From a virus: a stretch of DNA of 52,555 nt. This document shows, piece after piece, positions 14,028 to 21,034 of the stretch. The position numbers were made by a program, and so were the translations under genes. The notes under the pieces were generated by a model that worked only from the letters and a program-made list of their open reading frames with translations, was not told the origin of the DNA and searched no databases. The DNA lies in IMG/VR virus record IMGVR_UViG_3300029998_000044, positions 1 to 52,555 of that record. One strand, given 5' to 3'. The number at the start of each line of letters is the position of its first letter. Position 1 is the first letter of the stretch.

Positions 14028-14357
14028 GTGGATACTAATAGATTAAAGGTCATGCTAAATGAGGTATCTGACATAAAAGGTAAACGAAAAGCTATGAATT
14101 ATTGGTTTAGGTGTGAATGTGAAAAGTTAAAACCAACTACTGTAAATTGGTGGTTGGGAACTTCACCTAAAATACTTGACAGAGTTATTATAGATGTGTA
14201 TAATGAATATGTAGAGTATTGTCATGTAAAACACAAAAGACCATTCAAAAGGACAAAGTTTGGAATTGAAATGACATCGTTTGGATATGTGTCAAAGGTA
14301 AAAACTATAAAAGGTGCAAATTACCGAGTGTATGATAAAGTTACAGATTACAATTAA
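14028..14357 (+). CDS. Winged-helix protein resembling the primase D5 C-terminal domain
   Basis: About 109 aa from the GTG at 14028 (GAGGGTG upstream). The C-terminal half (RPFKRTKFGIEMTSFGYVSKVKTIKGANYRVYD) resembles the winged helix at the end of P4/D5-type primase-helicases, and TTVNWWLGTSPKILD could be part of it. The full primase-helicase at 49554 lies elsewhere, so this could be a separate DNA-recognition module. Moderate certainty. Confidence 0.5.
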   Translation: MDTNRLKVMLNEVSDIKGKRKAMNYWFRCECEKLKPTTVNWWLGTSPKILDRVIIDVYNEYVEYCHVKHKRPFKRTKFGIEMTSFGYVSKVKTIKGANYRVYDKVTDYN

Positions 14358-14724
14358 ATTACAGACCAGTTACAAGTTGAATTGAAATCAGTACAATGAT
14401 TGGTATCACTGGGTTACAACTACTATTATAATTTTAATATATTAAAAAGGTTGTAACCTTCTGTAATTATTGATATGACTGGATGGAGCATATATATTAC
14501 TATATAATACAACTATTTCTTCTAATAAAAAGTAATATAAAGTAATATATAAATGATATATATAGAGAATAGGAAAGTTGCGTAATCTGTAATTTGAAAT
14601 TTAAAGAATTAAGCTATTACTTGCTTGCGAGGATTTCAAAAATTACAAAATTACAGAACGATTTTCGACTATTCTAATTTTCGACCAAAACGGTTATAGT
14701 ATTACTGAAAAGGAGTTGATATAA
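14358..14724. promoter_or_regulatory. Non-coding control block A upstream of terS
   Basis: 367 bp without a gene. It holds many copies of RTTACAG/CTGTAAY-like words (ATTACAG 14358, GTTACAA 14369 and 14413, CTGTAAT 14461, GTAATCTGTAATT near 14583, ATTACA pairs near 14640-14655), and the 14-bp palindrome AAGGTTGTAACCTT (14447-14460). TTGATATGACT (14470) and a TAAAAAGTAATAT stretch (14526) also recur in block C (41242-41734). It ends in the candidate late promoter at 14691. Confidence 0.65.
14691..14709 (+). promoter_or_regulatory. Candidate late promoter element (terS)
   Basis: CGGTTATAGTATTACTGA. It shares the GTTATAGT core with sites at 18416, 23703, 26536 and 36424. There is no TTGACA-like box upstream. 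Possible target of the phage sigma-like factor. Confidence 0.5.
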
Positions 14725-15246
14725 TTGGCAAATAAAGGAATTCATACTTCGCCAGAAACTGCTGGTATACAAAATATGCCACCAAATTATCCAGATACAC
14801 ATAAAGATGATTTAGGAACAATGAAAGGCTTAATGCCTATATGGAACAGAGGATTTCAAAACAGAGAGAATTATAAAGGCCTTTGGACTCCAGAAACTTT
14901 GAAAATGGAAATTAATGCCTTTTTTGAATATTGTTTCGATAATGAAGTCAAACCAGCTAAAGTGGGGCTATCACTATGGTTAGGGGTTACGAAACAAACT
15001 TTATGGGTTTGGGAAAAAGAATCTACGGATTTCAAATCTGACCTTATAAGATGGGCAACATCATTAATTGAAATGTCTTATGTGGGCAGAGCCGAGAAAT
15101 ACCCAACTGCAAACATATTCTTGCTAAAATCATCTCATGGTCATGTTGAAACTTCCAGATTGGATGTAGTTGCGACAAATGAGCAGATGCAGACTGATGA
15201 AGTACAAGACAGAATTGCACAACTTGGACTAGATAAGCCTAAATAA
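14725..15246 (+). CDS. terS: Terminase small subunit
   Basis: 173 aa, TTG start with AAGGAG 10 nt upstream. A helical DNA-binding N-terminal half (WTPETLKMEINAFFEYCFDN, then VGLSLWLGVTKQTLWVWEK with a helix-turn-helix look) and a NIFLLKSSHGHVE segment fit phage small terminases. It recognises the packaging site and recruits TerL. It is separated from TerL (19467) by more than 4 kb containing unrelated genes, which is unusual. Confidence 0.75.
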   Translation: MANKGIHTSPETAGIQNMPPNYPDTHKDDLGTMKGLMPIWNRGFQNRENYKGLWTPETLKMEINAFFEYCFDNEVKPAKVGLSLWLGVTKQTLWVWEKESTDFKSDLIRWATSLIEMSYVGRAEKYPTANIFLLKSSHGHVETSRLDVVATNEQMQTDEVQDRIAQLGLDKPK

Positions 15247-15254
15247 TGTAAATT

Positions 15255-15277
15255 GCACTCAGAAATGGGTGCTTTTT
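15255..15277 (+). terminator. Rho-independent terminator after terS
   Basis: GCACTCA pairs with TGGGTGC around GAAA, followed by TTTTT. Confidence 0.9.
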
Positions 15278-15479
15278 CTATGCCCAGAAATAATAGGGGT
15301 AGAGTGGTCAAAATAGGCATTTTTACGATGGGGCTATAGGCTGATTCCCAGACTTGATATTTTGATTTGCTCAACGGAGAGCATAGGGAAATGTGTTCAA
15401 CGTATACTTTGTTCACTAAGGGGGTAAAGTCGCTTAGAATGGCTCTAAATCGCATAAATAATCATTCTCCGTTAGACCT

Positions 15480-15553
15480 ACTTTCAAACTCTATAGGTTT
15501 ATGTGAAAGTTTACTTTCAAACTCTATGGGTTTTTACTTTCAAACCCTATATG
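15480..15553 (+). repeat. ACTTTCAAA repeat array 1
   Basis: Three copies of an 18-bp unit begin at 15480, 15513 and 15536 (ACTTTCAAACTCTATAGG and variants). The 9-bp core recurs in the array at 41247-41324. Confidence 0.85.
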
Positions 15554-15824
15554 TCTATGACTGGATGTGCGAATGTTTCGAAAATTGTGAATCTTCTGAA
15601 TATTGTGAATGTTTTGAATTTTCAGACAATTCAGATTAGTGTGGGTTGTGCGAAATGTTCAAACAATTCAAACAAATAGAACAAATGAAATAATTCAGAA
15701 TATTGTGAATGTTCGGAATGGTACGAACGTTCGTGTTTTTTCCAATAATTCGAATAGTTCATACAATTCAAACAATATATCGAATTGTGTTGTTGGAGGT
15801 AGGTTTTGGATTGGATAACTACCC

Positions 15825-15866
15825 TGTGGATAACTCTGTGGATAAGTATCATAAATCTGTGGATAA
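15825..15866 (-). promoter_or_regulatory. Cluster of three perfect DnaA boxes
   Basis: TGTGGATAA at 15825-15833, 15837-15845 and 15858-15866; each is TTATCCACA on the - strand, the exact DnaA-box consensus. A near match (TTGGATAAC) lies at 15811. They lie just upstream of a sigma-A promoter. Confidence 0.8.
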
Positions 15867-15872
15867 AATATG

Positions 15873-15901
15873 TTGACATTATATACTATGGATGTTATAC
15901 T
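15873..15901 (+). promoter_or_regulatory. Sigma-A promoter beside the DnaA boxes
   Basis: TTGACA 15873-15878, 17-bp spacer, TATACT 15896-15901. It drives the gene at 15959. Confidence 0.88.
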
Positions 15902-15958
15902 ATATTTAGAGGTTAGGAAAACGGTAACCTACTAAATGGTAAAAGGTGGTAATACATT

Positions 15959-16171
15959 ATGAAAAGATTTGAATTAGTACTGAAACAAGGTAACATGGAG
16001 GTTTTGGTATCATTTGACAAAATAGACAATGACACGTCCGAGCAGTTCATGTTTTTAAGAGTCGCTAATAAGTCAATAGCTTTACTGGATAAAAAAAGAC
16101 AGCAGTTGACTTATAAGTTCCAAACAGTAGATACCGTATTCTTCACACTAACAGAAAAGGAGGTGAAATAA
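15959..16171 (+). CDS. Hypothetical small protein
   Basis: 70 aa with AAAGGTGG upstream. Begins KRFELVLKQGNMEVLVSFDK; beta-rich, no Cys. First gene after the DnaA boxes and promoter, so its expression may respond to DnaA. No family recognised. Confidence 0.6.
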   Translation: MKRFELVLKQGNMEVLVSFDKIDNDTSEQFMFLRVANKSIALLDKKRQQLTYKFQTVDTVFFTLTEKEVK

Positions 16172-16172
16172 T

Positions 16173-16310
16173 ATGGAAGAAGAAAAAATCTACTATATTA
16201 CATGGGTTGATATGTTTGGAGAAATACAAGAATTCGAATATGACGAGCAGGGCAAAGAAGACGTACTAAAATATGCTAAATTGATTATTGAAATAGAAGA
16301 AATAGAGTAA
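16173..16310 (+). CDS. Small acidic protein
   Basis: 45 aa, ATG 1 nt after the preceding stop, AAAGGAGGTG upstream. Acidic (MEEEKIYYITWVDMFGEIQE to IEIEEIE). Possibly cotranslated with the gene before it. Function unknown. Confidence 0.55.
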   Translation: MEEEKIYYITWVDMFGEIQEFEYDEQGKEDVLKYAKLIIEIEEIE

Positions 16311-16365
16311 CAAAAAATAATGGTTCGCTGGTTCATCCATAAAGTCAGTAAATAAAGGGGATAAG

Positions 16366-16587
16366 ATGAAAAATACAATTGTTGGATATGATAGTATCAG
16401 CAAAAAGAAAATTGAATTAGAATATGAGGATATCTATTCTGTTAACTGTTGGCACAATGTCTACGGTAATCCACAGTATGGTGTATACATGAAGAATGGA
16501 AAAAATTATATATTAGTCGATAACTACTCATTATGCAGAAGTTATGTGAACAACTTACATTATGTATCACGCAAAAAAGATTTATAA
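16366..16587 (+). CDS. Hypothetical small protein
   Basis: 73 aa with AAAGGGG upstream. Mixed sequence (KNTIVGYDSISKKKIELEYE, then VYMKNGKNYILVDNYSLC). No family recognised. Confidence 0.55.
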   Translation: MKNTIVGYDSISKKKIELEYEDIYSVNCWHNVYGNPQYGVYMKNGKNYILVDNYSLCRSYVNNLHYVSRKKDL

Positions 16588-16594
16588 AAAAGTG

Positions 16595-16624
16595 TTGACA
16601 GGATGCAAAATTACATGGTATAAT
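16595..16624 (+). promoter_or_regulatory. Sigma-A promoter with 5' leader hairpin
   Basis: TTGACA 16595-16600, 18-bp spacer, TATAAT 16619-16624. The leader that follows (about 16632-16663) can fold as GGGT..ACCC enclosing GGGGG..CCCCC with a 6-nt loop, just before the ribosome binding site of the next gene. Confidence 0.8.
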
Positions 16625-16676
16625 TAGTTATAGGGTTTTGGGGGATTTGAGCCCCCGACCCATAGGAGGTAATTAC

Positions 16677-16832
16677 ATGAATAATGAATATATTTTAAAA
16701 TGTGATAGAATTTGTGCCGAAAATTCAATAACTTTAAGTGGTTGTAAAGGTTGTCCGAACTACGCAAACAAAAAAATAAGTTGTAGTGAAATAATGAATT
16801 TAGCTAGAAAAATTAAAAGGGGTGTAAAATAA
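16677..16832 (+). CDS. Small Cys-rich protein
   Basis: 51 aa, AGGAGG 7 nt upstream of the ATG. Cys pattern CDRIC, CKGC, C; basic C-terminus. It overlaps the next ATG at its stop (TAATG). Possibly a partner of the gp88-family protein. Function unknown. Confidence 0.6.
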   Translation: MNNEYILKCDRICAENSITLSGCKGCPNYANKKISCSEIMNLARKIKRGVK

Positions 16833-17464
16833 TGAAAATATCTAAAGGCAATTCAAAACTTGGCAAAATAGCAAATTTTAACATTACTCCATTGAGAACT
16901 TGTTCCCCAGAAGCTTGTAATACATGTGGTAAAAATGGTTGCTATGCTTTGAAGGCTTATAGGCAATATCCAGCAGTTAGGACAGCATGGGACGAAAATA
17001 CCGAACTAGCAATAAATGACATTCCTACATTATATCAGGATTTAAGAAAATACTTTACTACATTTAAGGGAAAAATATTCCGTATCCATTCAGCAGGTGA
17101 TTTTGTATCAATTGACTATTTAAAAATGTGGGCTGATATAGCGTTTGAATTTAAAAATATCAACTTTATGGCGTATACAAAACAATTTAAAATATTGCAA
17201 TATTTTATAGATATCTATGGTCGCAATTACATGACACGTAACTTTAAAATAATACTTTCTTCGTGGACTGGATTAGATATACCTTCAGAACTCTCTTACA
17301 AGTTCTCTATTGCATGGTTATGTGAAGACGGACAGAACGCCCCTGTTATGGTATATAATCTTAAAAAGGCTGGTAGAAGTGTTAGGATATGTGGAGGGGA
17401 TTGCACTGTTTGCAAGTACTGTTATGAACCAACTGGATTAGATGTTATATTCATAAAGCATTAA
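16832..17464 (+). CDS. Gene product 88 (gp88) family phage protein
   Basis: 210 aa. Family pattern: ISKGNSKLGKIANFNITPLRT, then CYALKAYRQYPAVRTAWDEN, FRIHSAGDFVSIDYLKMWADIA and FMAYTKQF; the C-terminus has CGGDCTVCKYCY. It is known from mycobacteriophages and many other phages; biochemical function is not established. The conserved Cys sites suggest a metal or Fe-S centre (inference). Confidence 0.8.
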   Translation: MKISKGNSKLGKIANFNITPLRTCSPEACNTCGKNGCYALKAYRQYPAVRTAWDENTELAINDIPTLYQDLRKYFTTFKGKIFRIHSAGDFVSIDYLKMWADIAFEFKNINFMAYTKQFKILQYFIDIYGRNYMTRNFKIILSSWTGLDIPSELSYKFSIAWLCEDGQNAPVMVYNLKKAGRSVRICGGDCTVCKYCYEPTGLDVIFIKH

Positions 17465-17499
17465 TAACATATACCTAATACTATAAAGGAGGGCATTAT

Positions 17500-17574
17500 A
17501 TGTTTACTGTGCTGGTGTATATACTCATAATACCGATTGTTATAATAAAGAACTTAGTTAAGTTTAATGGTTAA
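17500..17574 (+). CDS. Very small membrane peptide
   Basis: 24 aa (MFTVLVYILIIPIVIIKNLVKFNG) with AAAGGAGGG before the ATG. One hydrophobic helix with a basic end. Short, so existence is uncertain despite the good site. Confidence 0.4.
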   Translation: MFTVLVYILIIPIVIIKNLVKFNG

Positions 17575-18012
17575 CATGATATAGATAACTACATTACATG
17601 ATATAATATACTGTATAGTTATACACTAATAATGTATAGTTATACAGTATTATTATGCCCTATTATTGCATACTAATTGTATGTATAGTGTACACAATGC
17701 ACACTAATCTGACTATTCATAATATTATTAATTATTTTAATTGTTTCGTTTGTACGAATTGTTTGATTTGTTTTAATTGTTTAAACAATGGTGAATTGCG
17801 TGAATATTCATACCCCTCCCACTATTCAGAATATTCTGACAATGACTAATCAGTCCCATTACCAACTTCTAAATTTTCTGAACAGTTTTAGTGACCTCAA
17901 AAAATTCTCGGAAAATTCTATAACAGTTTTTGCAAGTTACCGACAAGTTAGCAAAGCCAGTTATATCAATGGTTGTAGGGTTATGAATTAGTAGCAAATT
18001 AGTAGTTGCAAG
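17575..18012. promoter_or_regulatory. Non-coding AT-rich block with operator-like palindromes
   Basis: About 440 bp with no supported gene. Contains two exact 14-bp palindromes TGTATAGTTATACA (17612-17625 and 17633-17646), then AATTGTTT-rich sequence (about 17735-17790), TGAATATTCA (17801-17810) and the palindrome TCAGAATATTCTGA (17826-17839). The two open frames here are low-complexity and lack ribosome binding sites. Confidence 0.6.
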
Positions 18013-18189
18013 TTAAACTACCATTACACCTCCAGTCATTATATTCCATGCCCATTTATGTCCTCGCTCATATGTGATTTCAGTTGAGTGCATTGTGGAG
18101 TAAAAGTATTCCCCATCCCAGAAAATTACTTCCTCCTCAAAGAATGTGTTTATGATTTCCATTATTGTGTATGGTGTTTTATTTGGCAT
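18013..18189 (-). CDS. Hypothetical small protein on the - strand
   Basis: 58 aa: MPNKTPYTIMEIINTFFEEE, then VIFWDGEYFYSTMHSTEITY and more. Its ATG (18189-18187) lies inside the end of the upstream - strand gene, with GGAGGAAGAT upstream, so the pair is coupled. No family recognised. Confidence 0.65.
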   Translation of the reverse strand: MPNKTPYTIMEIINTFFEEEVIFWDGEYFYSTMHSTEITYERGHKWAWNIMTGGVMVV

Positions 18190-18328
18190 TTTTATCTTCC
18201 TCCTCCTTAATTGATTCTACTAATTGTGCATATGTGGTTCTAATTTCTATTGGTATCCTATTATCCATTAACATCAATCCTAGAACTCTACATATTGATG
18301 CTAATGTTTTTTTATGTTTATCTTCCAT
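18179..18328 (-). CDS. Small helical protein on the - strand
   Basis: 49 aa from the ATG at 18328-18326, preceded by TTTAGGAGGTGAGGGA (the frame is open further upstream without a site). Helical and charged (EDKHKKTLASICRVLGLMLM, then RTTYAQLVESIKEEEDK). First gene of the only - strand operon, divergent from the late genes, so it may be regulatory (inference). Confidence 0.65.
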   Translation of the reverse strand: MEDKHKKTLASICRVLGLMLMDNRIPIEIRTTYAQLVESIKEEEDKNAK

Positions 18329-18347
18329 TCCCTCACCTCCTAAACAT

Positions 18348-18376
18348 ATTATACCATATAGGATAGGTAATGTCAA
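18348..18376 (-). promoter_or_regulatory. Sigma-A promoter, - strand
   Basis: On the - strand TTGACA (18376-18371), 17-bp spacer, TATAAT (18353-18348). It drives the two - strand genes. Confidence 0.9.
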
Positions 18377-18415
18377 GAAATATTTTTGGAAATGTAGGTT
18401 AAAATGAGGTAAAAT

Positions 18416-18433
18416 CAGTTATAGTAGTTATGA
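18416..18433 (+). promoter_or_regulatory. Candidate late promoter element (terL operon)
   Basis: CAGTTATAGTAGTTATGA, matching the sites at 14691 and 26536. About 50 bp upstream of the phosphoesterase gene and divergent from the - strand promoter. Confidence 0.5.
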
Positions 18434-18482
18434 GAAATGACATAGGAAGAAAGAAGGGATTAATATTTTAAAAGATTACGAA

Positions 18483-19238
18483 ATGATAGTGCATAAATTT
18501 GGTAGGGATGTTGACCATATAAATCTGTATTCGCTGGGAGATTTGCATATAGGTTCTAGTGAGTTTTCATTGGAACAGTGGTATAAGTGGAAAACCAGAG
18601 TTATGGAGGATGAATTTGGATATATAGTAGTTTTAGGTGATTTAATGGACAATGGTTTAAAGAATAGCAAGACTGATTGTTTTGGAGCAACTATGCGACC
18701 AAGAGAGCAAAGAGAATGGCTTGTAGAGGAACTTAGACCGTTAAAAGATAAGATATTATGTATAACCAGAGGAAACCATGAAAAAAGGTCGGCTGACTTA
18801 TCAGATGATTGTCCCATTTATATAGTGGCTTGTATGCTAGGTATAGAGCATTTGTATCGTGAGAATATGTGTTTTGTCAAGGTATCTTTGGGTGACAAGA
18901 ATAAAGAAAGGCAGTATTCTTATGGAATAGCAGTTGGACATGGCTCGTCAAGAGGTAAGGCTAAAAATTTCAGCTATTCAATTGACAGCATGGATGTATT
19001 TTTTACTGGTCATACTCATACTCCAGAGGAAAGTTATCCAGCTAAACTGGTTATGGACTTGAGAAATGAAACTGTAGCACAAGTAGGCTTTATACACATG
19101 ATAGTGCCAAGTTTCTTGGAATTAGGTGGGTATGCCCTTGCTGGGATGTATATGCCCACAGACTTTAGAAGGATACCATATGTATCGTTGCTTGGAACAA
19201 AGAAACAAATAGATGTACACAATTTAGGGGGGATGTAG
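18483..19238 (+). CDS. Calcineurin-like metallophosphoesterase
   Basis: 251 aa. All two-metal motifs are present: GDLHIG (DxH), GDLMDNG (GDxxD), RGNHEK (GNHE), AVGHGSS and GHTHTP (GHxH). It could process nucleic acid ends or another phosphodiester. The ATG at 18483 lacks a close ribosome binding site; an in-frame ATT at 18465 lies about 7 nt after AAGAAGGG and would add six residues, so a non-canonical start is possible. It opens the late operon before TerL. Confidence 0.85.
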   Translation: MIVHKFGRDVDHINLYSLGDLHIGSSEFSLEQWYKWKTRVMEDEFGYIVVLGDLMDNGLKNSKTDCFGATMRPREQREWLVEELRPLKDKILCITRGNHEKRSADLSDDCPIYIVACMLGIEHLYRENMCFVKVSLGDKNKERQYSYGIAVGHGSSRGKAKNFSYSIDSMDVFFTGHTHTPEESYPAKLVMDLRNETVAQVGFIHMIVPSFLELGGYALAGMYMPTDFRRIPYVSLLGTKKQIDVHNLGGM

Positions 19239-19239
19239 G

Positions 19240-19482
19240 ATGGATATTAGAAATATAATGATTTTGTTTGATAAAACTAAATTTACAAAAGAGGAAATAG
19301 TAGCTGAATTAAAAGCTGAAGGTTATAAGCATAATTTCATATTTGCGAACAAGATAGATTTGGATTATGCGAAAGATTATATGCGAAAGTGTGAAGAAGT
19401 GTGGTGCTTCGGTGACTGTGAAGAAATGTTTATGTATATGATGGCAACAGATGAAGGTATGGATATATGGACAATGGGTTAG
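19240..19482 (+). CDS. Hypothetical small protein
   Basis: 80 aa with GGGGGG upstream, 1 nt after the phosphoesterase stop. Its end overlaps the terminase start by 16 nt. Sequence has DYAKDYMRKCEEVWCFGDCE; no family recognised. Confidence 0.6.
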   Translation: MDIRNIMILFDKTKFTKEEIVAELKAEGYKHNFIFANKIDLDYAKDYMRKCEEVWCFGDCEEMFMYMMATDEGMDIWTMG

Positions 19483-21023
19483 AATTAACTAAAGTAGAGG
19501 AATTGGTGAAGGTGGTAATACCTAATCTTGAAGATGAACTTTCAAGAGAGGGTGTTGCCCCTTCTGACCTTGTAGAATTATATAACCTCTATGTGGAAGT
19601 ATTGAGAATGGTTGCTCCATATGATTTTGTTTCTTATAACAAATATCTAGAATTGGATGAAGACCATTCGTCACCAACTAAAGCATTTTATCACCACAGG
19701 AAAAAGCACCTAGCTGAAATGTTTGAAGCTTTTAATGATATGGAAACTTACGATAAGTATGATGTATTATTAATTTCACTTCCTCCAAGAACTGGTAAGA
19801 CCACTACTGGTATACGGTTTTTGTCTTGGATTATAGGAAAGTACCCAGAGCATACTGAAATGGCAACTTCCTATTCAGATAGTATAACAACTTCCTTTTA
19901 TATGGGAGTCATGGAGATAATTCAGAACCCACGATACAATGAGATATTCCCAGATGCTCCACTTGTATCACAGAACGCAAAAAGGGAAGAAATCTGGTTA
20001 AAGGTGGCAAAGAGATATCCATCTATAACCTTTGTTCCTATTGGTGGTTCAATGACTGGTAGATGTGAAGCTGGTAAGTATTTGTATTGCGATGACTTGG
20101 TGTCTGGTATTGAAGAAGCACTTTCAATTACTAGACTTGATAAATTATGGCAGATGTATACAGTTAACTGTAAACAGAGAAAGAAGGATAAATGCAAGGA
20201 AGTACATTTGGCTACAAGATGGTCTGTCCATGATGTAATCACTAAACTTGGAACTGCACATGAGGATAATCCTCGATGCAAGGTTATTAATGTATCGTGT
20301 TATGACGAGAACGAGGAAAGCCAATTCGACTTCTTAGGTGGTTTTGGAACTGATTATTACAAGGACTTAGAAACTACAATGGATGAAGCCAGTTTTGGAG
20401 CATTGTATAAACAAGAGCCTATAGAACGAGAAGGATTATTGTACCATAAAGAGGACTTGCAGTATTTCTTTGACCTTCCAGAAGAACCAGCCGATTCAAT
20501 CGTTGCGATATGCGATAGTAAGAACATGGGTAAGGATTTTGTGTCTGCTCCTATTGGATATGTATATGGTGATACTGTATATATTGATGATGTGACTTAT
20601 AGTAATGCCCTTCCAGATATAACTAGACCAATGGTTGCTAATAAATGGGTAGAGCATAAAGTAGTTCGTGCTGATGTAGAGGTGAACAATGGTGGCAACT
20701 ACTATGCCGAGGATTTGGATGAACTAATTAAAGCCAAAGGTGGTAGAACCAGTATTAGGACTTTCTTCAGTAGCAATAACAAGCAAGTAAAGATTATAAC
20801 ATATGCTGATTATGTTGTGAAGCATTTCGTGTTCAAGCATCCTAGTAAATATTCACCGAATAGTCAATATTCCCAATTTATGAAAGATATGCTAAAATGG
20901 ACACAAATGGGTAATAATAAACATGACGATAGTGTTGATAGTATTGCGATGTTGGCACAATTAGTGCAATCATTATCAGATGGACAGATTAAGTTTTTAG
21001 ACCGTAGAAAATTAGGAATATAG
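19467..21023 (+). CDS. terL: Terminase large subunit
   Basis: 518 aa packaging motor and nuclease. ATPase domain: Walker A is SLPPRTGKTTTG (about residue 105), the Walker B-like segment is YLYCDDLV, and the coupling region HLATRWSVHDV follows. The C-terminal RNase H-like nuclease starts at AICDSKNMGKDF with further Asp in DVEVNN and KHDDSVDSIAML. It cuts concatemers and drives DNA into the procapsid through the portal encoded next. Confidence 0.95.
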   Translation: MDNGLELTKVEELVKVVIPNLEDELSREGVAPSDLVELYNLYVEVLRMVAPYDFVSYNKYLELDEDHSSPTKAFYHHRKKHLAEMFEAFNDMETYDKYDVLLISLPPRTGKTTTGIRFLSWIIGKYPEHTEMATSYSDSITTSFYMGVMEIIQNPRYNEIFPDAPLVSQNAKREEIWLKVAKRYPSITFVPIGGSMTGRCEAGKYLYCDDLVSGIEEALSITRLDKLWQMYTVNCKQRKKDKCKEVHLATRWSVHDVITKLGTAHEDNPRCKVINVSCYDENEESQFDFLGGFGTDYYKDLETTMDEASFGALYKQEPIEREGLLYHKEDLQYFFDLPEEPADSIVAICDSKNMGKDFVSAPIGYVYGDTVYIDDVTYSNALPDITRPMVANKWVEHKVVRADVEVNNGGNYYAEDLDELIKAKGGRTSIRTFFSSNNKQVKIITYADYVVKHFVFKHPSKYSPNSQYSQFMKDMLKWTQMGNNKHDDSVDSIAMLAQLVQSLSDGQIKFLDRRKLGI

Positions 21024-21034
21024 GAGGTAAATAA

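Larger units (their letters stand above)
15278..15958. promoter_or_regulatory. Non-coding control block B, candidate replication origin
   Basis: About 680 bp with no supported gene; open frames here are low-complexity. In order: three 18-bp ACTTTCAAAcyCTATrkG repeats (15480, 15513, 15536), a stretch with GAATATTGTGAATG words (about 15583-15715), the palindrome ACGAACGTTCGT (15723-15734), AAACAATTC words, three DnaA boxes (15825-15866) and a sigma-A promoter. The mix of short repeats, AT-rich DNA and DnaA boxes resembles an origin. Confidence 0.55.

Noticed and set aside
15480-15553. CRISPR-like array
   Set aside because: Only three short repeats with unequal spacing, no spacer-like unique units of constant length and no cas genes.
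15367-15639. Coding gene with Cys/Glu-rich end
   Set aside because: The frame crosses the ACTTTCAAA repeats and GAATATTGTGAATG words; residues reflect the repeat sequence and there is no ribosome binding site.
17655-17991. Two short coding frames on the + strand
   Set aside because: They lie over palindromes and T-rich repeats, are low-complexity and have no initiation signals.
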